NCBI RefSeq assembly: GCF_000702325.1
Contig: NZ_KL370891.1
Coordinates: 766,917-830,916 of the forward strand
Direction of reading: 5' to 3'
Origin: Thiomicrorhabdus sp. Milos-T2
Lineage (GTDB): Bacteria; Pseudomonadota; Gammaproteobacteria; Thiomicrospirales; Thiomicrospiraceae
DNA: 64,000 nt
Shown: positions 15,674 to 24,794 of the stretch, one piece after another
Position numbering within the stretch: position 1 is the first letter of the stretch
Layout of the letters: every line of letters starts with the position of its first letter
Translations under genes and position numbers: made by a program
Notes under the pieces: generated by a model
Database searches by the model: none
What the model was told of the DNA's origin: nothing
What the model saw: only the letters and a program-made list of their open reading frames with translations

Positions 15674-16936
15674 GTGAACAATCAATTTAGAACAATATCA
15701 ATATTAGCGATGCTCTGCAGTTTGTTGGTGCTGAGCTCTAGCTATATTTATCATTTACAAAATTGGTTGGTGTTTAACGCTAAACAAGATTCTAATGTTT
15801 TTAAAAACAATATGTTACCAAATCAAGTTGGTGTGGGGATTCGCTCAATTGTTTCAAGCAATACAGGTAGTTTACCCTTGTCTAGGGAATCAAATTCCAA
15901 TATAGGTATTGAGCAACCTTCTACAACATCCTCTGCTAATATTTTGACACCCAATGTGGGTGATGAAGCTGAAAAGGAAGTGGCTAGGTTTACTGATTTG
16001 TCTAGCATTAATATAAACCCCGGTATGAATCAAGATGTTTTGATTCACTCAAATCGAACAATACCCACCATTGTTGAACTTGAAGATGAGTTATTAGTAG
16101 AGTTTTCTTCGGATTATTCTAACTATGAAAAACAAAAAGTGTTGTCAAGATTATTGGTTGTTCCTCAAAGCCTAAACATAACTAAAATATTGTCTTCTGA
16201 TCCAATCGAAACCGCAAAAAAACCTGCTTTATATAAAAAAATACTTGATCAAAATAAAAAGCCAATTCGTTATCCGGCTCAGGCTTATCGTTATGCTGAA
16301 TATTTAATGCAAAATGAGTCAGAAGTTATCCAGGATGAGCTAGGCGTATTTTTTATTGTAAAAATTCCTTTGAATACTCTTGAATTGCCTGAAAAAGTTA
16401 AAAAGTACCAGGCCTGGGTAAACTTATATGCAGAAGAATACAACGTTGAACCCTCTTTAATTTTCGCAATCATGGATGTTGAGAGTGCCTTTAATCCATT
16501 AGCCGTTAGTAAATCAAATGCATTAGGTTTAATGCAAATTAAGTCTGATTCTGCTGGAAAGGATGTTTATCAATATGTTGATGGCGTTGGACATAAGCCT
16601 TCAAGAAATGTTTTATTTGATGCAAAAGAAAATATTCGTATAGGTAGCGCTTATCTTGCTCTTCTAAAAAATAAATACTTAAAAAACATTACGGATAAGA
16701 ATAAGAAAGAAATGTTAATGGTATCTGCCTATAACGGTGGCTTGAACAAAGTTTTAAAAGCATTTGATAGAAATGAGAAAGAAGCGATTAACAAAATAAA
16801 TCGCTATTCTGAAAATTATGTTTTCCGAAAGCTAACTAAGGGAGACTTGTCTTTAGAGACAAGACAATATTTACATAAGGTTAAAAAAGCTAAGAAGAAA
16901 TATGCAGAAATTTTAAACCTAACTGCTCAAAGTTAG
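15674..16936 (+). CDS. MltC-like membrane-bound lytic transglycosylase
   Basis: 420-aa protein with an N-terminal hydrophobic anchor (residues ~8-27), a poorly conserved periplasmic region, and a C-terminal SLT domain (residues ~250-400). The catalytic Glu is at about residue 270 in MDVESAFNP, followed by ALGLMQIK and SAYNGG, the family's substrate-binding motifs. The segment AGKDVYQYVDGVGHKPSR is MltC-like. It cleaves peptidoglycan glycan strands. Its place right after flgL, beside a FlgJ lacking a hydrolase domain, suggests it opens the wall for the rod. It starts at GTG 15674, with its ribosome site inside the terminator hairpin. Confidence 0.88.
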   Translation: MNNQFRTISILAMLCSLLVLSSSYIYHLQNWLVFNAKQDSNVFKNNMLPNQVGVGIRSIVSSNTGSLPLSRESNSNIGIEQPSTTSSANILTPNVGDEAEKEVARFTDLSSININPGMNQDVLIHSNRTIPTIVELEDELLVEFSSDYSNYEKQKVLSRLLVVPQSLNITKILSSDPIETAKKPALYKKILDQNKKPIRYPAQAYRYAEYLMQNESEVIQDELGVFFIVKIPLNTLELPEKVKKYQAWVNLYAEEYNVEPSLIFAIMDVESAFNPLAVSKSNALGLMQIKSDSAGKDVYQYVDGVGHKPSRNVLFDAKENIRIGSAYLALLKNKYLKNITDKNKKEMLMVSAYNGGLNKVLKAFDRNEKEAINKINRYSENYVFRKLTKGDLSLETRQYLHKVKKAKKKYAEILNLTAQS

Positions 16937-17515
16937 TTCTTGATGGAATAATTCCTCAAGTTCTACCAAATGATTTTGTTGAATATGTTTTAAAGATTCT
17001 ACTAAGCTAATTGTGTCATGTTCGGCATTATGTTCATGAAGGTTTAAATTAAGATTAAAGTGTTGATACAAAACACCACTTGAAATATTTTTACTAAGAT
17101 TAAAATCTTGAAAAATAGGCCGTAAATCGTAGGATTTTAACCAGTTGATATCCAATTGATTTAAATGAGCGGTTTCTTTAAGTACATGTAAATCATTGCC
17201 CCAGCTAAAAAAAGGAATTGAGCCATCTTTTGAAAAGGATTTGAGCTTTTCAAAAAGTTGCTCAGAATTGATTCCAGTGTCAATATCTTGTTGTTTGATA
17301 TTGGTTAGCTCAGTGATGTAATGAGAAAGTTGGGTATTAATCCTGGGTTTAATATATAAATTAAGTATTTTGGTGGTGTTAATTTTGTTTTGGGTAATGC
17401 TAATAAGGTGTGCTGAGAACTGTATGATTTCTTTAAACTCCCAGTCTTCGCTCCAGCCTCTTTGAGAGGATCCCGGCCAAGCTGTAAATTCGGTATCGTA
17501 AATAATAATTTGCAT
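16919..17515 (-). CDS. DEDDh-type 3'-5' exonuclease-like protein
   Basis: 198-aa protein with the DnaQ-like exonuclease fold motifs in order: ExoI YDTEFT (Asp-6/Glu-8 region), ExoII-type acidic residue in SWGNDLHVL (around residue 105), and ExoIII HNAEHDTISL (around residue 160), giving the DEDDh catalytic set. The LTNIKQQDI segment is typical of the ERI-1/KapD-like subgroup. It would hydrolyse RNA or DNA ends in the cytoplasm; the substrate is unknown. Its 3' end overlaps the 3' end of the transglycosylase gene by 18 bases. No flagellar role is evident. Confidence 0.85.
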   Translation of the reverse strand: MQIIIYDTEFTAWPGSSQRGWSEDWEFKEIIQFSAHLISITQNKINTTKILNLYIKPRINTQLSHYITELTNIKQQDIDTGINSEQLFEKLKSFSKDGSIPFFSWGNDLHVLKETAHLNQLDINWLKSYDLRPIFQDFNLSKNISSGVLYQHFNLNLNLHEHNAEHDTISLVESLKHIQQNHLVELEELFHQELTLSS

Positions 17516-17607
17516 ATGTTTTAAACAATAAACCTGGTGTGTTAAGAAAAATAAAAAAACGCCGTTAACTAACTATAACTAATGATATCCTGTTCGGGAA
17601 ATTTTAA

Positions 17608-18624
<1,017 letters not shown>

Positions 18625-18626
18625 AT

Positions 18627-19778
18627 ATGAAGATTCCATACGGCCGACAGTCAATTAGTCAATCTGATATTGATGAAGTGGTTAAGGTTCTAGAGTCCGA
18701 TTTTTTAACTCAAGGCCCTAATGCAACTGCATTTGAAGCTAATATCGTACAGTATTGCGGCGCTCAATATGGCGTAGCGGTTAATAGTGCCACGTCTGCA
18801 TTGCATATTGCTTGTTTAGCATTAGGGTTAGGCAAAGATGATTGGTTGTGGACAAGCCCTATTACTTTTGTAGCGAGTGCCAATGTAGGTCGTCTTTGTG
18901 GAGCACAAGTTGACTTTGTGGATATCGATTCGCAAACCTATAATTTGTGCCCTTTGGTTTTAGAAGAAAAACTTAAAAAAGCTCAACAACAGAACAAGCT
19001 TCCAAAAGTGGTTATGCCGGTTCACTTTGGTGGTCAATCTTGTGATATGCAAGCTATTTATCAGCTATCAAAGAAATATGGTTTCTATATTATCGAAGAT
19101 GCTTCTCATGCAATCGGAGCAAGTTATTTAGAGACAAAAGTAGGTTCTTGTCGATTTTCTGATATTACGGTATTTAGTTTTCATCCTGTAAAAATTATTA
19201 CTACTGGGGAAGGTGGTTTAGCAGCCACTAATGATAGTGATTTGGCTAATAAAATGCGTTTATATGGTTCTCATGGAATTAGCCGAACGTTTAACAACCA
19301 AGAAGATGTTTTGAGAGGCGGTTGGTTTTATGAGCAAATTGAGCTAGGTTTAAACTATAGAATGACCGAAATGCAAGCCGCTTTAGGTCTATCTCAGTTA
19401 ACGCGATTAGATGAATTTGTAAAGCGTCGTCATGAAATTGCGCATATTTATTATTCTCAACTTCAGACGTTGCCTGTTGTGCTTCCAAAACAGATAAGTG
19501 ATAGCCATTCTAGTTTTCATCTTTATCCGATACAACTGCTTGATGAAGAGCAACGTAGAGACGTTTTTAACAGAATGCGCGCTAAACAAATTGGTGTGCA
19601 TGTGCACTATATTCCCGTTCATACTCAGCCCTATTACCAACAACAAGGCTTTAAGTGGGGAGATTTTCCTAATGCAGAAAACTATTATAAAAAGGCATTG
19701 AGCATCCCTATCCACCAATCAATGACAGATGAAAATTTATTAACTGTGATTCAATCACTAAAAGAGTGTATCCAATGA
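18627..19778 (+). CDS. pseC: UDP-4-amino sugar aminotransferase PseC
   Basis: 383-aa PLP-dependent aminotransferase of the DegT/DnrJ/EryC1 family. The PLP lysine is about residue 189 in SFHPVKIITTGEGG. Also seen are the N-terminal substrate region (IPYGRQSISQSDIDEVV), the Asp of the PLP pocket in IEDASHAIGA and the HYIPVHTQPYY motif near the C-terminus, all typical of PseC. It puts the amino group on C4 of the PseB product. Its stop overlaps the pseF start by four bases (ATGA). Confidence 0.96.
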   Translation: MKIPYGRQSISQSDIDEVVKVLESDFLTQGPNATAFEANIVQYCGAQYGVAVNSATSALHIACLALGLGKDDWLWTSPITFVASANVGRLCGAQVDFVDIDSQTYNLCPLVLEEKLKKAQQQNKLPKVVMPVHFGGQSCDMQAIYQLSKKYGFYIIEDASHAIGASYLETKVGSCRFSDITVFSFHPVKIITTGEGGLAATNDSDLANKMRLYGSHGISRTFNNQEDVLRGGWFYEQIELGLNYRMTEMQAALGLSQLTRLDEFVKRRHEIAHIYYSQLQTLPVVLPKQISDSHSSFHLYPIQLLDEEQRRDVFNRMRAKQIGVHVHYIPVHTQPYYQQQGFKWGDFPNAENYYKKALSIPIHQSMTDENLLTVIQSLKECIQ

Positions 19779-20470
19779 AAATTTGTGTAATTCCTGCTAG
19801 GGGCGGGAGTAAACGAATACCAAATAAAAATATTAGAGAATTTTGTGGCAAACCTATTATTGGGTGGTCTATTGAAACGGCTATAAATAGTGGCTGCTTT
19901 GATAAGGTTATTGTTACTACAGATGATGAAAATATTGCAAAAGTGGCTAAGTCGTTTGGCGCGGAAGTCCCTTTCTATCGCCCCTCTGAATTAGCCGATG
20001 ATTATACTGGAACGGTTGCGGTTATTCAGCATGCCGTTAATTGGGTGTCTGAAAACTGGGGGGAAGTTGAACTTGCTTGTTGCTTGTATGCAACAGCACC
20101 ATTTGTAAGAACTCAGGATATTCAGTTCGGACTTGATAAAATTCAAAAAGAAGAGTCGGATTATGTTTTTTCAGTTGCTAGCTTTGAATCACCTATTCAG
20201 AGAGCAATTAGAATTAACCGGGCTGGAAGAGTTGAAATGATGTATCCAGAATATTTGAATTCGCGTTCTCAAGATTTGGAAGAAGGTTTTTATAACGCTG
20301 GACAATTTTATTGGGGGACAGGTGAGGCCTGGTCGGCCGGCAGAAGGGTATTAAATGGTAACTCGGCACCAATTGTTGTGCCTAGAGGACGAGTACAAGA
20401 TATTGACACGCTAGAGGATTGGGAGCACGCAGAACTTCTATTTAACTGGTTGGTTGAAAAGAATAAGTGA
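19775..20470 (+). CDS. pseF: CMP-pseudaminic acid synthetase (cytidylyltransferase) PseF
   Basis: 231-aa CMP-nonulosonate cytidylyltransferase. The N-terminal nucleotide motif IPARGGSKRIPNKNIREF and the DTLEDWEHAELL end are diagnostic of the NeuA/PseF family. It activates pseudaminic acid with CTP for transfer to flagellin. The ATG at 19775 overlaps the pseC stop as ATGA and is preferred to an upstream in-frame GTG at 19766. An 81-base gap follows before the methyltransferase gene. Confidence 0.95.
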   Translation: MKICVIPARGGSKRIPNKNIREFCGKPIIGWSIETAINSGCFDKVIVTTDDENIAKVAKSFGAEVPFYRPSELADDYTGTVAVIQHAVNWVSENWGEVELACCLYATAPFVRTQDIQFGLDKIQKEESDYVFSVASFESPIQRAIRINRAGRVEMMYPEYLNSRSQDLEEGFYNAGQFYWGTGEAWSAGRRVLNGNSAPIVVPRGRVQDIDTLEDWEHAELLFNWLVEKNK

Positions 20471-20551
20471 TTGCTCTAAAAAAAGTAAGAATAGTTTTAA
20501 TACCTTCTTAAGTTTAAGAGATGGTTAAAAAATAGATTGTAGGAGCTATAT

Positions 20552-21184
20552 ATGGCATATAAAACAGAACAAGAAGAATTTTGGGCTGGAGATTTTGGTG
20601 AAGAGTATTTGGTTAGAAATGATGGGCAGGAGCTACTAGCTTCTAATTTAGCATTCTTTGCTAGGGCTTTACGAGGTGCCGGGAAAATTAAATCGGTTGC
20701 GGAGTTTGGTGCAAATATTGGTATGAACCAAAGGGCGTTGGAGGTTATTTATCCTTGTTTAGAACGCTTTGCAATTGAAATAAATAAATCTGCAAGCGAA
20801 AAACTAAAGACTCTTATCGGAGATGATAATGTCTATAACGGTTCTATTTTTGATTACAATTTTGAAAAACAATACCAACTTTCGCTGATTAGAGGGGTGT
20901 TAATACATATCGAACCAAGTATGTTAGAAGTTGTATATCAAAAGCTCTACGATGCATCTAATCAATATATATTGTTAATAGAATATTATAACCCTACACC
21001 TGTAGAAGTACCTTATCGAGGACATGCAGGGAAATTATATAAACGTGATTTTGCAGGAGAAATGATGGATAAATATCCAGATTTAAGATTGCTTGATTAT
21101 GGTTTTGGATATCATCGTGATCCAAGTTTGAATAATATGGTTGATGATAGTACTTGGTTTTTGATGGAAAAAACGAAAGTATAA
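20552..21184 (+). CDS. Pseudaminic-acid-associated SAM methyltransferase
   Basis: 210-aa class I methyltransferase-like protein that I recognise as the type commonly found in pseudaminic acid clusters. The SAM-binding motif is EFGANIGMNQRAL (residues ~50-62), followed by an acidic loop end AIEINKSA and motif SLIRGVLIHIEPSML. Conserved tail segments include YYNPTPVEVPYRGHAGKLYKRDFAGE (described by position 145-170). It probably O- or N-methylates the sugar, an acyl substituent or a precursor; the acceptor is unknown. Preceded by TAGGAG and sits between pseF and pseG. Confidence 0.85.
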   Translation: MAYKTEQEEFWAGDFGEEYLVRNDGQELLASNLAFFARALRGAGKIKSVAEFGANIGMNQRALEVIYPCLERFAIEINKSASEKLKTLIGDDNVYNGSIFDYNFEKQYQLSLIRGVLIHIEPSMLEVVYQKLYDASNQYILLIEYYNPTPVEVPYRGHAGKLYKRDFAGEMMDKYPDLRLLDYGFGYHRDPSLNNMVDDSTWFLMEKTKV

Positions 21185-21226
21185 ATTAGGTTAAGAGATA
21201 AGGCTTGCTTGAGTGGAGTTAATTTA

Positions 21227-22336
21227 ATGAAGCGTTTTTGGATAAGAGTTGATGCTTCATATGAAATTGGGACAGGGCATGTTTATCGATGTGTTCAAAT
21301 TGCCAAAACTCTGCAACAGGATGGTTATGATGTAATCTTTATTTGTCGTGCTTTTGATGGCAATTTAATAGATTGGATAAAGTCTCAGTCTTTTTGTGTT
21401 TTAACATTGCCAAGCGAGTTGCCTACTAAAAATCAACTTCAATCAGAAGAACCTGTTTTAAAACATGGATATTGGTTACATGCGAGTCAGTTAGATGATC
21501 TTTTGGTAACTTATAAATCAATGATAGGTCATCTCGATATTTCAGATAAACACGTTAGCTATGTTGTTAAGAATGAATGGATGCTTATTGATCATTTTGG
21601 ATTGGATTATCGTTGGCATTCAGCTATGAAGGTTAAGACAGGAGTTAATATTGCTGTCATTGATGGACAAGCTGATAGAAAACACGATACTGACATATTA
21701 ATTGATCCTAATGAGTGTAATAAAGTAACAAAATGGCAGGGTTTAATCAGTGATCAATGTAAGCTTTTTCAAGGGTACTCTTATATACCTTTATCCCCAG
21801 AATTCAATAATTGTACTAAGCCAAGAAAGAGAAAAGAATTAAATCACATTCTAATTTCTTTTGGAGGTGTTGATAGTGATGATTACACTTTAAAAGCATT
21901 AAATGTTTTAAAAAGCTTTAATTTTAGAATAACCATAGCCGTTGGAAAAAACTATAAAAATATAGAGCATATAAGAAAAATAGTTGAATCCTCCAGTCGT
22001 ATGAATTTATACGTGCAAACAAATAAAATGGCAGAATTGATGTTGCAAGCAGATTTGGCCATTGGCGCTGGAGGCACGATGATTTGGGAAAGGTGCAAAA
22101 CAGCATTGCCTTCTTTAATAACGGTTATTGCTGATAATCAGTTGAAGCAAGTAGATTGTGTTGAAGAATTAGGCATTGGAAAGAAATTGAACCCAGAAAA
22201 TTTTGAATTACAGCTGAAAGAACAGATAATTAATTTGCAAAAGAACTCTAGTGAACTAATGGAAATGTCTAGCAAAGAAATTGACTTAAACAAGAAAAGA
22301 ACATCATTGAAATGGTCAAGCGTCTTTAAACGTTAA
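21227..22336 (+). CDS. pseG: PseG UDP-sugar hydrolase
   Basis: 369-aa GT-B-fold hydrolase. The N-terminal IRVDASYEIGTGHVYRCVQIA carries the glycine-rich GTGH with the catalytic His known in PseG, and the C-terminal half contains ISFGGVDSDDYTLKALN and AIGAGGTMIWERCKTALPSL, the UDP-binding signature. It removes UDP from the 2,4-diamino-trideoxy-L-altrose intermediate before PseI. The ATG at 21227 has GGAG at 21214-21217; a TTG 18 bases upstream is less likely. Whether it accepts an acyl group other than acetyl on N4 is a key question here, because no PseH is visible. Confidence 0.93.
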   Translation: MKRFWIRVDASYEIGTGHVYRCVQIAKTLQQDGYDVIFICRAFDGNLIDWIKSQSFCVLTLPSELPTKNQLQSEEPVLKHGYWLHASQLDDLLVTYKSMIGHLDISDKHVSYVVKNEWMLIDHFGLDYRWHSAMKVKTGVNIAVIDGQADRKHDTDILIDPNECNKVTKWQGLISDQCKLFQGYSYIPLSPEFNNCTKPRKRKELNHILISFGGVDSDDYTLKALNVLKSFNFRITIAVGKNYKNIEHIRKIVESSSRMNLYVQTNKMAELMLQADLAIGAGGTMIWERCKTALPSLITVIADNQLKQVDCVEELGIGKKLNPENFELQLKEQIINLQKNSSELMEMSSKEIDLNKKRTSLKWSSVFKR

Positions 22337-22394
22337 AAAGATTTAAAGATTAGCTTAGATATAACATTATGAAAGTATTAATGAAGCCAATATT

Positions 22395-23282
22395 ATGAAA
22401 ACGATTGCCACAAAATTACATCAAAACACTTTAGGTTATTGGGAGGTTATTGATAAACCCTCTGAATCAGATTTGGAAGCATATTATGCAAAAAAGTATT
22501 ATCAAGAGTTAAAAGGGGCACATCAGAAGCAATATACTGAATCTGAATTAGCATTTTATAATGCAAAAGTTAAACAGCGTTCTGCGATGATTGACAATTT
22601 ATTGCCGCACTTGCCTAATAAAACGATGTTAGATGTCGGTTGTGGGGAAGGCTTTGAAATAGCATATTTTCACCAAAAAGGCTGGAAGGTTAAAGGTATT
22701 GATTTTAGTTCTGATGGAATGTTAAAACAGAACCCTTCTTGTTTGGATTATTTAGAAACAGGGAATATTTACACATTACTTGATAAGGAAATAAAATCGG
22801 GCGCTCAATATTCAGTAGTATGGTTACAGAATGTTTTAGAACATGTTATTGATCCTCAATCTTTATTGAATCAACTTAAAAAGTTAGTTAAACCTGGTGG
22901 TTGTGCAGTTATTACTGTGCCAAATGATTTTTCGGATCTGCAAGTAAATGCACTAGAGACTCAAAAAATTAGTACTCCTTTTTGGGTCGCACTACCTGAC
23001 CACCTTTCTTATTTTAATGCGGATAGCTTAAGACGTTTGACAGAGTTCTGTGGTTGGGAATGTTTATCTATTACAGGAGATTTCCCTATTGATTGGTTTT
23101 TGATGAATGGTAAGAGTAATTATATTGAAGAGAAAACTGCTGGAAAATCAGCGCATCATGCAAGAGTTGCATTAGAAAATTTAATAGACCAACAGCCAAT
23201 GGATAAAGTGCTTAAATTTTGGCAATCACTCGCTGACGTTGGAATGGGTCGAAACATTACAGCCTATATAAGTCCTAAATAA
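22395..23282 (+). CDS. Class I SAM-dependent methyltransferase
   Basis: 295-aa protein with an N-terminal extension (residues 1-70) and a methyltransferase core: motif I LDVGCGEGFEIAYF (~79-92), acidic loop KGIDFS, motif IV LQNVLEHVIDP and post-motif KPGGCAVITVPND. It resembles methyltransferases that act on sugars or acyl groups in polysaccharide clusters. It lies between pseG and the comA-comB fusion. The acceptor is not identifiable from sequence; O-methylation of a sulfolactyl or glyceroyl side group is one possibility given its neighbours. Confidence 0.88.
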   Translation: MKTIATKLHQNTLGYWEVIDKPSESDLEAYYAKKYYQELKGAHQKQYTESELAFYNAKVKQRSAMIDNLLPHLPNKTMLDVGCGEGFEIAYFHQKGWKVKGIDFSSDGMLKQNPSCLDYLETGNIYTLLDKEIKSGAQYSVVWLQNVLEHVIDPQSLLNQLKKLVKPGGCAVITVPNDFSDLQVNALETQKISTPFWVALPDHLSYFNADSLRRLTEFCGWECLSITGDFPIDWFLMNGKSNYIEEKTAGKSAHHARVALENLIDQQPMDKVLKFWQSLADVGMGRNITAYISPK

Positions 23283-23314
23283 TAGCCGTTACTACTAAAT
23301 ATCTGAGAATAACG

Positions 23315-24787
23315 ATGAAACCTAAACAGCCTTTTCCTTTTATTACTTTACCTAGCCGCACTGAAAAACCACGACAAAAAGGTATGACTATGGTGCTTGA
23401 TAAGCACCTAAGTTTATCTGAAGCAAAGAACTTGATTGAAAGCTCAGCATACTATATTGATGTAGTTAAGCTTGGCTGGGGGAGTTCATTACTTTATGAC
23501 GAATCTATATTGAAGCAAAAGGTCGCTCTGTATCGTCAACATGACATAAAAGTTTGTACGGGTGGAACATTTATGGAGCTTGCGTTTGAACAAAACAAAG
23601 TCGACGAAATGTTGATATATGCAAAGGATATAGGTTTTGATTCAATAGAAGTGTCTAATGGAATTCATCCTAATTTAACTCTTTCACAGAAGAGTGAATT
23701 GATTTCAAAAGTGTCGAGAGCGGGATTTTATACGTTTTCAGAAGTAGGCAAAAAAATGTCTGAAGAAGATTATAAACTTTCTTATTCAGATAGGATTAAA
23801 CAAGTTTTGGCCGATATTGAATCAGGTGCTGACAAGGTCATTATGGAGGCTAGAGAGTCTGGGAGTGTTGGTATTTTTGATGCTAATGGTAAGGTTAACG
23901 TTTCTCTTGCGAATAGTATATTTCAAAATATTGATCCTGACCTAATCATATGGGAAGCACCTAAAAAAGAACAACAAGTTTGGTTGATTCATCAACTTGG
24001 TAGAGATGTAAATATTGGCAATGTAGTTCCCTTTGAAGCAATGAGCTTAGAGTCCTTAAGACTTGGTATCAGAGCAGATACCTTTCGAGATTACTTAAAA
24101 GATGCGGTTGTTGTGTATTTAGAACTTGCCGTTGGTGGAGCTTTAAGAGCTCAACGTCGTGATGATATTGTAATTGTTGTCGATGCATTACGGGCGAGTG
24201 CGACCATTATTGAATGCTTTGAGCAAGGAGCTAACCAAGTAACCCCAGTAGTAAGTGCTGATGATTTGCATGGTGATATTACTATAGGAGAGCGAGGGGG
24301 AGAAAAATTATACGGCGCAACTTTTGGAAACAGTCCTTTTGAAATAAGTAAGCAAGATTTGAAAGGAAAGCAAGTGGTTCTGTCTTCAACGAATGGAGCA
24401 GAATGTATTTGTACCGCTAAAGGTAATACCAATAAAGTGTTAATTGGTTCTGTTGTTAATGCAAAAGCCGTTGCTGATTTGGCTTTTAAAATGGCTATAG
24501 AGCAGAATAAAAATATCACTATATTAGCTGCAGGCCGCAATAATTTACCCGCTATCGAAGATAGAATTGGTGCGACTGAAATACTTAAACATATTGCAAG
24601 TCCAATTATAAGAGGTTTCCTCGAACCTCATTACTCCAATGATATTGAGAGAGAGTTTATTAGTAGTGATAGTGGTATGAACCTCGCTAGGTTAGGATAT
24701 ATTCAGGATGTTATTTACTGTGCAAGACAGGAAACGTCTTCACTTGTTCCTTGTTATGATGGCAAAACAATATCATTAGTTGAATAG
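23315..24787 (+). CDS. comAB (fusion; descriptive): Fused phosphosulfolactate synthase / phosphosulfolactate phosphatase (ComA-ComB)
   Basis: 490-aa two-domain protein. Residues ~18-260 match ComA: KPRQKGMTMVLDK, Lys-52 in VKLGWGSS, GGTFMEL (~83), EVGKKMS, MEARESG, WEAPKKEQQ and LRLGIRADTF. Residues ~262-490 match ComB: VVDALRASATI (~289), GERGGEKLYGATFGNSPFE (~325) and SSTNGAE (~358). ComA adds sulfite to phosphoenolpyruvate and ComB removes phosphate, giving (R)-sulfolactate, as in coenzyme M synthesis. Here it is fused and set in a pseudaminic acid operon, 7 bases before an ATP-grasp ligase. The sugar-tailoring role is inference; the domain calls are firm. Confidence 0.93.
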   Translation: MKPKQPFPFITLPSRTEKPRQKGMTMVLDKHLSLSEAKNLIESSAYYIDVVKLGWGSSLLYDESILKQKVALYRQHDIKVCTGGTFMELAFEQNKVDEMLIYAKDIGFDSIEVSNGIHPNLTLSQKSELISKVSRAGFYTFSEVGKKMSEEDYKLSYSDRIKQVLADIESGADKVIMEARESGSVGIFDANGKVNVSLANSIFQNIDPDLIIWEAPKKEQQVWLIHQLGRDVNIGNVVPFEAMSLESLRLGIRADTFRDYLKDAVVVYLELAVGGALRAQRRDDIVIVVDALRASATIIECFEQGANQVTPVVSADDLHGDITIGERGGEKLYGATFGNSPFEISKQDLKGKQVVLSSTNGAECICTAKGNTNKVLIGSVVNAKAVADLAFKMAIEQNKNITILAAGRNNLPAIEDRIGATEILKHIASPIIRGFLEPHYSNDIEREFISSDSGMNLARLGYIQDVIYCARQETSSLVPCYDGKTISLVE

Positions 24788-24794
24788 GTTTAGT

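Noticed and set aside
24151-24540. A 129-codon minus-strand open frame inside comA-comB
   Set aside because: Antisense to conserved ComB motifs; no independent support.
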